Shown here piece by piece: positions 8,708 through 17,657 of a stretch of 25,513 nucleotides of DNA; within the stretch, counting starts at the first letter, position 1; each line of letters begins with the position of its first letter. A program made the translations under genes and the position numbers. The DNA is from Chara braunii (Eukaryota > Streptophyta > Charophyceae > Charales > Characeae). Below the pieces are notes generated by a model that was not told where the DNA came from, did no database searches, and was given only the letters and a program-made list of their open reading frames with translations. The DNA lies in contig BFEA01000057.1 of the NCBI GenBank assembly GCA_003427395.1, positions 2,145,420 through 2,170,932 of the forward strand. Reading direction: 5' to 3'.

Positions 8708-9396
8708 ATGCCAACTTTGTCTTCTTCTGCTCGGCCTCGAGTACCTGGCACATCTACTTCTACTGGGTGCGGTACCGGCCTACCTGCTACTTGAGTGTTT
8801 TTCCGCTGCTCTAAGTGTCGCAGGCCTCTTGCTCCGCCACTTGAGTGTTTTCCCTGCTGCAACCCTTAATGTCACGGCCACAGGTAAGTATCGGCCTTAC
8901 GGGCCGCCCAAAGCAGCAATATCCTTGCGGGTCACACACACACTCATGCCGACAAGCACTCAGACAGGCACGCAGGTTACCAAGCACGCACACACACACA
9001 GACTTAGAAAACTCAGCTGAATGCGGGAATCTCAGTAAGGCATCCATTCCATGCCAACTTTGTCTTCTTCTGCTCGGCCTAGAGTACCCGGCACATCTAC
9101 TTCTACTGCGTGCGGTACCGGACTACCTGCTACTTGAGTGTTTTTCCGCTGCTCTAAGTGCCGCGGGCCTCTTGCTCCGCCACTTCAGTGTTTTCCCTGC
9201 TGCAACCCTCAATGTCACGGCCACAGGTAAGTACCTGCTCTACGGGCCTCCCAAACAAGCGAGTACCCTTGCGGGTCACACGCACACTCATGCCGACAAG
9301 CACTCAAACAGGCACGCAGGTTACCAAGCACACACACACACACACATACTTAAAAAACTCAGCAGAATACAGGAATCTCAGTAAGGCATCCATTCC
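8708..9396 (-). repeat. About 343-bp tandem duplication within LTR of element 2
   Basis: Copies 8708-9050 and 9051-9396 align throughout with scattered substitutions and small indels. Both run from ATGCCAACTTTGTCTTC to GGCATCCATTCC. The sister LTR has one copy (about 14150-14505), so the duplication is specific to this LTR. Confidence 0.93.
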
Positions 9397-9454
9397 ATCG
9401 GCAGAACTCAAAAATCAGCAGTGTTCTCAGTCTGTGTTATGGCGGGTCATTATA

Positions 9455-9468
9455 CTACCCCCCGCTCA
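9455..9468 (-). promoter_or_regulatory. Polypurine tract of element 2
   Basis: The minus strand reads GAGCGGGGGGTAG immediately before the LTR start. The element 4 counterpart is GAGAGGGGGGTAG at 14084-14096. Confidence 0.75.
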
Positions 9469-9529
9469 AGAGCGAGGTCCCTTCGAGCGAGTAACTCACG
9501 CAGTCCCTACATAACGCATCATAAGCGTA

Positions 9530-11075
9530 AATGACAAGGAGAGATCGGGTATGTTCCGTAGGATCGAGGGTAGCGGTGAATTTAGGTTCTCAGAGGCAAT
9601 CAATCGTTCATATGCTTTGAAGACTCGTGGGGCACTCTGCAGCAAGTCTTTCCTAGAAATCTAGTAAAAATCATCTAATGGGTGATACAGAAAATGAACT
9701 TTGTATTGTCTGTTTTTCCCTTTTCCACCGTGTTCGACAATTCTATCAATCTCGTGACTGCCATTGATTGCACGAGGGATCATTGATTCTCGATACATAA
9801 AAGTTTCAGGTAATACATACGGAAACAATTTCGATGTGTGAAAGACTGGGTACGTGCGCAGATGAGCAGGCACGTCGATCGTATAAGAAGAACCGAATGA
9901 ATCATCCCCTACTTGGTTCAGCACCTTCCACTGACCGTAATACTGAGGAAAAAGCTTTCATGATACACCTTCTTCTTCAGAAAACTTGAAACATTTTGAC
10001 CCAGATGTAGCTTCCCACTGTGAAAGGTGCAGGCTGGCGCTTCTTGTCAGCATGCTTAATCATGGCACTGCGTTGCCTTTCCATAGCTGCAACAGCAACT
10101 TTGAGCAAGCGACTTAGTGCTGTAGCCTGGCTGCCCAGGTGTTAGGTCAGGTGTCGAATCAGGAAACAGATAGGATAGGGGATTGCGAATTTGGCACCCG
10201 AGGTGCAACTGATTAGGTGTCATCCCGGTGGATGAGTGTATGGAGTTGTTGTACAACCCTTGCACAATCGGCAATTCCTCATCCCAAGAGTTCTGATCAG
10301 GCAAAATTAGAGCTCGGAGAAGTTGAATTTCAGTCTGGTTGATCTCCTTGGCCAATCCATTGGCTTCAGGATGTCGACCAGACGTCATCTTGAGTTTGAT
10401 ATCATAGATCTGGGAGGTAAAGTCCTTCCAATCTGCACTTATGAACATAGTGTCCCGGTCACTCACAATAGTCTTCTGGGGACCACACTGCAGAATGTAC
10501 CTCTTCTTAAACTCCCCGATCACAAGGTCAATTGGGGCGTGAGGTGGCAATGGAATCAAATTCTGAAATTTTGAAAAGCGGTCAACGATCACCATTACTT
10601 GCAAATATCCGTTCCTGCTCTTCTTCCCCATGTCCGTGAAGTGAATGGAAACAGACTCACCCGGGCCATCAGGGATAGGAAGAGGATGCAGCAGCTCATA
10701 GGGCTTTTGCCGAGATGGTTTGATGCATTGACAAACTTGACACTAAACCACAAATGTTTTTGCCATTCCTTTCATCCCAGGCCATACAAACTTTTGCAAT
10801 AGGCTTCCATATGTCTTCTCAAAACCGAAGTGAGTACTCTCGCTCCGACAAGGAGCCAAGTCCAAGAAGTGAGTACAGATAGGCACACACAATCGATCGT
10901 ACTTTCCGTAACGTCGGAAGAGCAAACCTTCACACTCGTGGAAATCAAGCTAACTGTTAGGGTCAGCTTGGATCTTCTCAAGGATGGGACTGAGTACCGG
11001 GTCCTTGGCAGTATGCTCAACTGGTTGCTGCCCGTCGAAAGGCAAAGGAAAATCGGGAAACTGCGCCCCGCCGGA
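9530..11075 (-). pseudogene. Integrase and chromodomain-like tail (element 2)
   Basis: On the minus strand, FGFEKTYGSLLQKFVWPGMKG marks the zinc-binding region, but the first His of the H-H-C-C set is lost. The core is open at 10056-10631. Its first catalytic Asp is His (SVSIHFTDM where others have SIDFMD), the second Asp is intact (TIVSDRD), and the Glu position reads Lys (NGLAKEIN where others have NGQAEQMN). The tail YKVHFLYHPLDDFY runs to TAG at 9661-9663, and the coding pattern continues after it (ISRKDLLQSAPRVFKAYE). An integrase with two of three catalytic residues changed cannot act in cis. About 10930-11075 holds the RNase H-integrase linker (DPVLSPILEKIQADPNS). Confidence 0.85.
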
Positions 11076-11080
11076 GTGAA

Positions 11081-12328
11081 TTGACGACACTCTTGATGCC
11101 TTTGGAACCGGTCGCTTCGCGGGTGACCGTCCTTCGTTCCAAGGCACATGCGGAAGTCGATAGCCGTCCTCTTCCATATTCTTATGAGGATTATGCTGCC
11201 CAGCTCATTCCTAAGCTGGGTACTCATGCTCAAGGACAAGACGTGTGTGCGGCATCTTCCCCGTCCGACAGCGGCAACTTATCGTTTGAGTTCAACATAG
11301 AGATTCTTCACGGGATTCGGCGCGCGAGTTCAACATAGAGGTATTGGACCTGCTCACGTCCGAGGATTTCGCATGGCTTCCTCTCCCGACCACGGGCCGT
11401 TTGCCGGGACCGCAATGCGCAACATTATGCGCTAATCTTCACACGTATCTATCGTTCTATGCACCACCAACTTCGTCGGTGAGGACGAAGCTGCGATGGG
11501 GGACATCCTTGCGTATGTTACCAAGGTGGCCCGCGAGTTTCGCAAGCAGCGGTACGATGACAACGATGCACCGCTCCTCTATGTCCGCATCCAAGTTGGG
11601 CAAGCATCCTGCAACACTTTGGTGGATAGCGGCGCGTCTCGCAATTTCATGAGTCAAGCCTTTTTGCAAAGGGCTGGCCTTGGCGCACAAGTTCGGAGGA
11701 AGGCAAACCCGACGGCGATCAAGTTGGCGGACGGAAGGATGCAACAACTTATTGACCGCTATATCGAGGCCGTACTGGTGTATTTCGCACCTCATGCATG
11801 CGAACCAGTGACGTTCGACATTTTGGACACGGACTTTGACATTATTTTGGGAATGCCTTGGCTTGCAAGTGCGGATCACACGGTCAACTTCCACCGGCGG
11901 ACTCTTACCGTCCGGGACGCCTTCGGCGTCGAAGTGTCGTGTACTGTTCCTCTCCCGTACCATTCGATTCGATGCCAAGTGGTGACGGCCAAGTCGTTCC
12001 GGGCTACTTGCGCTTACGAGCAGCCCGACGAGATAGACCTATGCTTCCTACAGACCGTCGCGGTAGCCGATTCTTCCCCCACGGACTTGTCTTCGGACCC
12101 CTGTATGGTGTGGTTGCTTGACGAGTTCACCGACATCTTCGAGTCACTTACCGGCGTAGTGCCGGATCGGCCGATCTCTCACGAGATTATTCTTGAGAAA
12201 GGTTGCATTTACCACATGAGCAAGGAGGAGCTTACGGTCCTCCGAGCGCAACTCGATGACTTGTTGGACAAAGGCTGGATCCGCCCTTGTAGCTCCCCAT
12301 ATGGAGCGCCAGTTCTCTTCGTACTGTA
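11081..12328 (+). pseudogene. gag end and aspartic protease (element 3)
   Basis: Gag-derived segments lie at 11081-11490, with a 15-base repeat (GAGTTCAACATAGAG at about 11288 and 11325). From 11496 one frame of 277 aa carries LLYVRIQVGQASCNTLVDSG, with the intact D-S-G catalytic triad, then FDIILGMPWLASADHTVNF, the flap-to-C-terminal part of retropepsins. After a linker it enters RT (DDLLDKGWIRPCSSPYGAPV). It ends at TAG 12326-12328 where Lys is expected. The protease region itself looks complete and could have been active. The retropepsin cuts the gag-pol polyprotein. Confidence 0.87.
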
Positions 12329-12833
12329 GAAGAACAAGGATCTACGATTGTGCATCGACTACCGCAAGATCAACGTGCAAACCGTCAAGAATGTGGGGCT
12401 TCTTCCTCGTATTGACGATCTCCTTGAGCGATTAAGGGGCCCAAAGTACTTTTCTAAGCTGGATCTGAAATCAGGATACCATCAGATTTCGATCCGGCCA
12501 AGTCCGTGTTCAAGACACAGTATGGGCATTTTGAGTGGGTGGTTATGCCTTTTGGCCTCACCAACGCCCCGGCCACCTTTCAAACGGCAATGACCAATGA
12601 GTTTCGTGCGATGTTGGACCGGTTCGTGCTAGTCTACTTAGACGACATTCTCATCTATAGCCGGACATTGGAGGATCATCTTTAGCACCTTCGACGAGTG
12701 TTGGAGACGCTCCGCCGCGCCAAGTACAAAGCCAACCGCGACAAGTGCAAATTTGTCCGGCAAGAGTAGGAATACTTGGGCCATTTTGTCACACCGAAGG
12801 GCATCAGTCCGTCGTCGGACAAGATTCAAGGCA
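12180..12833 (+). pseudogene. Reverse transcriptase remnant (element 3)
   Basis: This contains [33 protein letters not shown] (first catalytic Asp), [15 protein letters not shown] and [13 protein letters not shown] (YLDD), then YLGHFVTPKGISPSSDKIQ. It is broken by TAG at 12326, a frameshift near 12500, TAG at 12683-12685 and TAG near 12767. Both RT active-site motifs are present, but the frame is not continuous. Homology ends at about 12833, where the RNase H and integrase should follow. Confidence 0.9.
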
Positions 12834-12920
12834 AGCTGGTATCTTTGGCTCCATGCTGCACCCGCGTCCAGGTTCCACCTTCAGATCGTCAGCTTCGCCC
12901 TCGACCCGGCTTGACTTCAT

Positions 12921-12933
12921 AAGGAGGGGGGAG
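12921..12933 (+). promoter_or_regulatory. Polypurine tract of element 3
   Basis: AAGGAGGGGGGAG immediately before the LTR start TGTTACATG. Confidence 0.88.
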
Positions 12934-12978
12934 TGTTACATGCTGCACCTGCAAATGAGGGCCATTTTCGGGCTTTGG

Positions 12979-13107
12979 GTCGTTTCAGCCTAAAGGCCTG
13001 AAAACAAGGGCCTACAGGCACTATGTCGTTTGAGCCCGAAAGCCTGAAAACAAGGGCCTACAGGCCCTGTGTCGTTTGAGCCTAAAACAGGGCCCTCCAG
13101 GCCATGA
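12979..13107 (+). repeat. 46-bp direct repeats in LTR of element 3
   Basis: Units at 12979-13024 and 13025-13070 are nearly identical (GTCGTTT.AGCC, GCCTGAAAACAAGGGCCTA). A shortened third unit covers 13071-13107, with traces of a fourth from 13108. Such repeats upstream of the TATA box are common in LTR enhancers. Confidence 0.88.
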
Positions 13108-13293
13108 GTCTTTTCAGCCCGAAGCGGAGGGCCATTTTCAGGCCCTCGTAAGATCGACCTGCCCTGAAACCAAACCAGGGTTTTAGCACAGGCCATTTGG
13201 GGCCTGTTTTCAAGACAACCTTTGTTTGAGTTTCAACACCAGGGTCTAGCACGTTTTGGCATTGGCAAGAGCAGCCTCCTAGACGGGCCAGCA

Positions 13294-13302
13294 CTATATA
13301 AG
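13294..13302 (+). promoter_or_regulatory. TATA box in LTR of element 3
   Basis: CTATATAAG lies about 360 bases into the LTR, a normal place for the RNA polymerase II promoter at the U3-R border. Confidence 0.65.
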
Positions 13303-13767
13303 ACTGGCCCGCCCTGCAGGCTGCAGGTAGTTCATAGGGACTTCCCAGGCACTTCACGTGCAGTTTAGGAGGCAGGAGGTAGTCTTCAGGATTCAGCAGC
13401 AACACTCTAGAGGAGCGTTGCATTAGTAGTAGTAGCGTTAGCAATAGTCTTCAGCGCTCGGCGCTAGTAGGAGCTAGAGTAGTACTGGAGAGAGAGAGAG
13501 AGATTGGGAGGAGGCCAAGGAGACTTACAGTCATTGGTATTCTAGCATTCCGCTGCGCTGTCTTATTCTACGTGAGAGAGGTCAGTCCGGTCATGTCAAG
13601 GCTTATATCTAAGTCTTCCACTGCGCTACAAAGTGCCATTTTTTGTATGTATCAGGATGTACACTGCTTGTTGACATTCCACTAGCACTGCATTGTCCAT
13701 TCAGTCCGTTTTATCACATTGCGGATCCTTGGCTATATATATACATTGCCCAACTGGACATGTAACA

Positions 13768-13943
13768 TACCTCGTCCTATCAACGACGACCATGAGATAG
13801 GCAGGATTGTTTCCCATGAAGGAAGAGGGAGGACCAGGCAGTACAAGGTTCACTTCCTCTATCACCCATTGAACGAGTTCTACTAGATCGATCGAAAAGA
13901 GCTGCTAAAGAATGCTCCCCGTGTTGTTAATGCTTATGAATGA
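13768..13943 (+). pseudogene. Chromodomain-like tail of integrase (element 4)
   Basis: The frame encodes PRPINDDHEIGRIVSHEGRG, then RQYKVHFLYHPLNEFY, TAG at 13884-13886, then IDRKELLKNAPRVVNAYE and TGA at 13941-13943. The TAG sits where elements 1, 6 and 7 have the Trp of DRWFTR. Element 2 has TAG at the same codon. Confidence 0.87.
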
Positions 13944-14096
13944 CAGATCGTTGATGGACAGACTGCTAAGTTTTCTGCAAAACTCACGCCTCACAGTTAT
14001 ACTAAATCTCTCTCTTTGATCTGCGTACAATGCATTTTGTGCCGACTTTGAATGAGTTACTCGCTCGAAGGGACCTCGCTCTTGAGAGGGGGGTAG

Positions 14097-15500
14097 TGTA
14101 ATGACCCGCCAAAACATAGACTGAGAATACTGCTGATTTCTGGGATTTGCCGCTGGAATGAATGCCTTGCCGAGATTCCCGCATTCTGCTGTGGTTTCCA
14201 AGTCTGTGTGTGTGTGCGTGCCTGCTGGGTTGCGTGCCTGTCTGAGTGCTTGTCGGTTGAGTGTGTGTGTGACCCGCAAGGGTACTTGTTTGTTGAAAGG
14301 CCCCGCAGGGCCGGTACTTTCCTGTGGCCGTGACTTTGAGGGTTGCAGCGGGGAAAACACTCAAGTAGCGGGGGTAGGCCCACGACACTTAGAGCAGCGG
14401 GAAAAACACTCAAGTAGCAGGTAGGCCGGTACCACTCAAGTAGTGGTAGTGGTAGAAGTGTCGAGTACTGGAGGTCGAGCAGAAGAAGACAAAAAGTTGG
14501 CATTTTTAGAGACCCAGTAGCGGTAGGTTAGAGGTAGGCCGGTACAAGTCCAAGTAGCCCGAGTCTAGGGCCTGTCCGAACGATAGCAGAGCCTGCAATG
14601 ATGTTTCCCTCCGAAAGGGAGGAGGTACCGGTTGCTGGGAGGCCGCTNCAGAGCCTGCAATGATGTTTCCCTCCGAAAGGGAGGAGGTACCGGTTGCTGG
14701 GAGGCCGCTTGGCCTAGGAAGTCACCGCCCAAGAGGCCAGTAGGCCGCTATATCTTCCGGAGGAGCAAGCAGCTCCTCCTCATTTGCGGTATGCAAGGAT
14801 TGGCAACATGCTGCTGGAGCCAAGCGCTGGACTTGGGCAGTGCTGCCTGGAGGTGACGAGAAGCTGGGCGCTCAGTCTGGCTATGGCGAGCAGCCCGGGC
14901 TCAGGGGGCGAGTGGCGAGGTACCTACCTGGTTATGGTGGACACCATCTTCATCACCTTGTTGGGCGCTGCAAGGCCCCAGTTGGGGTAGTGCCGCACCA
15001 AGGAAGCTCGAGGCAGAGTCAGGCATGGCGGCTTAGTCAGCAGCGACATAGCTGCTTCGGGTTGTCCTTTGGGCAGGAGTGTAGCAACATAGCTGCTTTG
15101 CATTGTCCTTTGCACAGGAGGGCAGGGCCCTCAGTAGTCCGCCATAGCCTAGGCATGTGAGAGGTGGAAGAAGGGGGGGAAGCCATAGCTATGGTGAACT
15201 TGTTGTGTCAGCAGTAAGAGGGAACTTCGGATATTGATTCTCGTTCATCCACTCATTGTTGTTATTATTATTGGAAGAAGAATAAGATTGGCGAAGTGGA
15301 GGAGGAGGAGGAAGGTGGAGAGAGAAGGGGGATTTGTCATTGGTCTTGCTGGTGTACATCTTCTTCTTCTTCTTCTTCTTCTTCTTCTTTCTCTCTTCTT
15401 TGGTCTCTATCTTTTTGCAAGTGCTTTCATTTCTTTCGCAATTGGGTGGCATTGTCTTTCATTGTGAATTTGCACTTTGGGAATGACCAGGATCGCAACA
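14097..15500 (+). repeat. LTR of element 4, about 1.4 kb
   Basis: It starts TGTAATGACCCGCC after a GAGAGGGGGGTAG polypurine tract and ends ATCGCAACA at 15500. It is the inverted relative of 7192-9454. It contains a TTC microsatellite (about 15358-15390) and, at 14587-14709, an exact 61-bp duplication around a single N. Confidence 0.88.
14587..14709 (+). repeat. 61-bp exact duplication around an N (likely assembly join)
   Basis: 14587-14647 and 14649-14709 are identical, with N at 14648. The sister LTR (about 8560-8622, reverse) has one copy. Identical overlaps on both sides of an N are typical of two contig ends joined without merging. Confidence 0.85.
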
Positions 15501-16370
15501 CCTGCCTTCTCAAGGAAAAGTAATCCATCCACCACCACAAACTCGTCAGATGTTGCTTTATCTTTATTATTTAGTTTGCGGATAATGTCCATCATGATGG
15601 GGTGATCTTTGCAGGCTTCCACCAATCATCGAGTTGCATCATCTGATATGCCAAACTCGGTTATTAGCGCACCTAGGTAATCTGCCCTACATGACAGCGC
15701 ATCAGCAACCTTGTTATATTCTCTTTTCACATAATCTAGCTTCAAGGCATATTGATCTATGACTTCAATCCAGCGTTTGAGTGCGTCAAAGAGAACAGGT
15801 TGTGTCTTGATCCACTTCAGTGTCTGATGGTTAGTTCTTAAATCGAAGAACCCTCTCAACAGATAGTCTCTCTAGTGGACAAGTGCCTTATAGAGGGCGT
15901 AAAGTTCCCGTTTGTAGGTTGACTTCGCCAACTTCTGAGATGGCATCTTTTTGCTCACGTACTCGATTGGCCTCAACTTCTTCCGTTCCTCTTGGGCCAG
16001 CACTGCGCCAATGCCATATTGGCTTGCATCAGTGGTCACAACGAATGGTCTGTGAGGATCGGGGACCATGAAAAGTTCATGATTCATAAGGGCATGCTTC
16101 AGTCTTTTCAAAGAAGCCTTGTATTCGTCGGTTCATTCCCATGGTGTGTCAAGGCGAGTTAGATCATTCAAGGGGAAGGCCACAATGTTATAGTTCTTCA
16201 TGAAGTTGCGATAGTAGCCGGTCATCCCTAAGAAAGATCTGACCTCGGTCACAGACCGAGGTTGTGGCCAGTCGTGAATGCTAGCCATCTTGGTATCTTC
16301 GGGCCTTATCCCTTTCGCGGATATCTCATGACCCAAGTACAAGATTTTTGTGCGACCGAATCCACATTTG
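15501..16370 (-). pseudogene. RT thumb, RNase H and linker (element 5)
   Basis: On the minus strand, YLGHEISAKGIRPEDTKMAS and the following DWPQPRSVTEVRSFLGM form the RT connection. VTTDASQYGIGAVLAQEERK, YKRELYALYKAL and FDLRTNHQTLKWIKTQ form RNase H; the last motif has Asn where element 1 has Asp (DHQTLKW). EYNKVADALSCRADYLGAL and VVDGLLFLEKAG lead towards integrase before the break. There are two in-frame interruptions, near 16112-16135 and near 15865. Confidence 0.88.
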
Positions 16371-17080
16371 TCTAAGTTAATCTTATACTCGTGTTGTCAT
16401 AGGAGTATACTGTGCATGCTCCTCTATAGTTCTACTGAAGATAAATATGTCGTCAAGGTACACAACGATAAACTTGTCCAAGTAGTCATGAAAAATCCTA
16501 TTCACAACGTGCTGGAATATACCTGACGCATTGCAAAAGCCAAAGGGCATCACCACAAACTCGTATAGACCGTACCTAGTCTGAAACGCGGTTATGTGCT
16601 GGTCCTCTGGTCTAATGACAATCTAATGGTAGCCGAATTTTAAGTCTATCTTTGTAAAGTACTTACATCCTTGCACCCTATCCAAAAGGTCGTTGATGCG
16701 TGGTAGAAGCTCTGCGTTCCTTACAACGAAGACATTGAGGCCTCTATAATCAATGCACATCCTCAGTGTCCCCCCCTTCTTCGGGACAAATAGGATTGGT
16801 GAGCTGAAGGGGGAGGTGCTAGGCCGTATCCAACCCTTTTCTGTGAGTTCTTTCAGTTGTCTCTAAGGTTCGTCTAACTTAGTCGATGCCATCCTATGGG
16901 TATCTTGCTCCCTGGAACTATCTCTATGGCATGGACAACCTCCCTTTCTACAACTCGTGAAGGCTCCTCAAAGAGACCATGGTATTTTGCGACGGCACTT
17001 TTTATCTCTGGGGGTGTTTTAACAGCCTCCCCTTTTTCAGAGACAAAGACTTTTGTAGTAATTGTAAAATGTTGATGCAC
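16370..17080 (-). pseudogene. Reverse transcriptase (element 5)
   Basis: Motifs on the minus strand in several frames are [44 protein letters not shown] and VVYLDDIFIFSRT. The TAG at 16623-16625 follows FGYH, where Gln is expected (element 3 reads YHQI). A frameshift lies near 16875-16900, and the segment after YLDD is scrambled near 16380-16440. It still covers the whole palm domain, including the part that element 1 lost. Confidence 0.87.
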
Positions 17081-17537
17081 ACATACAGTCGTAAGTGTCT
17101 ATCTGACTGCTAGCCTTATACTTTGCAAGTTTGACTGTCCTACCTTCCTGTAGTACATGCTTGAGCACCTTTCGGTCCCAGTCGAACTGGGGCTTTGCAA
17201 CCTCAAGGTAGTACATACCTAACAGCATGTCGAATGGCAAGTCGTCGCTAACAAGGAACGAAATCCTATGATTAAGTTCCCTACCTCCGTAACAAAAGGT
17301 GCAGACTACGTCTTTGACGTAGTAATTTACTACCATGGGCTCTTTGTTGGCGAGGGTAGATGCAACACATATACCCAAGCGTTGCACCCGATCCCTTAGG
17401 CGCAGTCTCTCAACACGGTCACGATTTATGAAGTTTCTCGTGGAGTCGATGTCTACGAAGGCACCACACTTGCGGCCACCTACACCGACTTCCACAACGA
17501 AGTGCTCCCCTCTAGGACCTCTTGACAGTGCTACCAC
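17037..17537 (-). pseudogene. Aspartic protease (element 5)
   Basis: A 166-aa open frame includes SRGPRGEHFVVEVGVGGRKC, the active-site segment GAFVDIDSTRNFINRD and the C-terminal segment DDLPFDMLLGMYYLEVAKPQ. The catalytic D-T/S-G reads D-I-D, so the essential Gly is Asp and the enzyme should be inactive. Element 1 reads D-I-G here. Confidence 0.85.
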
Positions 17538-17657
17538 TCGGTTTCTAGGTCTTCCCGGGCTTCAGACACATCGAACGAACAGCAATAGCTTTGGCCAGCC
17601 TTTGAAGTGGTGAGGGTATACCAACCACTTCGTCTCGAGTAGAAGCAGCTATAACGT

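Larger units (their letters stand above)
7192..9454 (-). repeat. LTR of element 2 (inverted relative of LTR 14097-15500)
   Basis: On the minus strand it starts TATAATGACCCGCC (TG mutated to TA; the element 4 copy has TGTAATGACCCGCC) after a G-rich polypurine tract, and ends ...CGTAAAACA at 7192. It matches the reverse complement of 14097-15500 over most of its length. It is longer because of a 343-bp tandem duplication (8708-9396) and an insertion of about 530 bp (7461-7993). It lies in the intron 45 bases after the Nudix exon. The Leu-rich open frames within it are not conserved in the element 4 copy and are not genes. Confidence 0.88.
7192..11075 (-). mobile_element. Element 2: gypsy chromovirus, 3' part only, minus strand
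   Basis: Reading leftward on the minus strand there is the integrase zinc region, the integrase core, the chromodomain-like tail, a polypurine tract (reverse of 9455-9468) and a 2263-bp LTR ending at 7192. Gag, protease, RT and the 5' LTR are absent. Element-2 sequence stops near 11075, where plus-strand element 3 begins. It is the same family as element 4 but clearly diverged. Confidence 0.88.
11076..13767 (+). mobile_element. Element 3: gypsy element with deleted RNase H and integrase
   Basis: The plus strand holds a gag fragment, protease and RT, then a jump to about 100 bases of 3' sequence, a polypurine tract and an LTR with perfect ends. The 5' LTR is missing, and the left border abuts minus-strand element 2. 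The right border cuts into the chromodomain of element 4, so element 3 inserted there. It belongs to a different family from elements 1, 5 and 6. Confidence 0.85.
12934..13767 (+). repeat. LTR of element 3, 834 bp
   Basis: It starts TGTTACATG and ends CATGTAACA, a perfect 9-bp terminal inverted repeat with the TG...CA ends required by integrase. It contains a TATA box near 13294 and direct repeats at 12979-13107. The next base belongs to the element 4 chromodomain frame, which fixes the right border exactly. Confidence 0.93.
13768..15500 (+). mobile_element. Element 4: gypsy chromovirus 3' end plus LTR
   Basis: What remains is the chromodomain-like tail, a polypurine tract (14084-14096) and a complete LTR. 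The rest of the body was lost or separated when element 3 inserted. It is of the same family as element 2 but in opposite orientation. Its right border at 15500 abuts element 5 inside the latter's RNase H-integrase linker. Confidence 0.85.

Noticed and set aside
8613-9384. Leu-rich frames that look like membrane segments, seen twice
   Set aside because: Their repetition comes from the 343-bp tandem duplication of the LTR. The related LTR does not keep the frame.
11858-12121. Alternative frame in the protease region of element 3
   Set aside because: It is a shadow of the protease frame that contains the D-S-G motif.
12979-13107. CRISPR-like repeats
   Set aside because: Units are contiguous without unique spacers and lie in a plant LTR.
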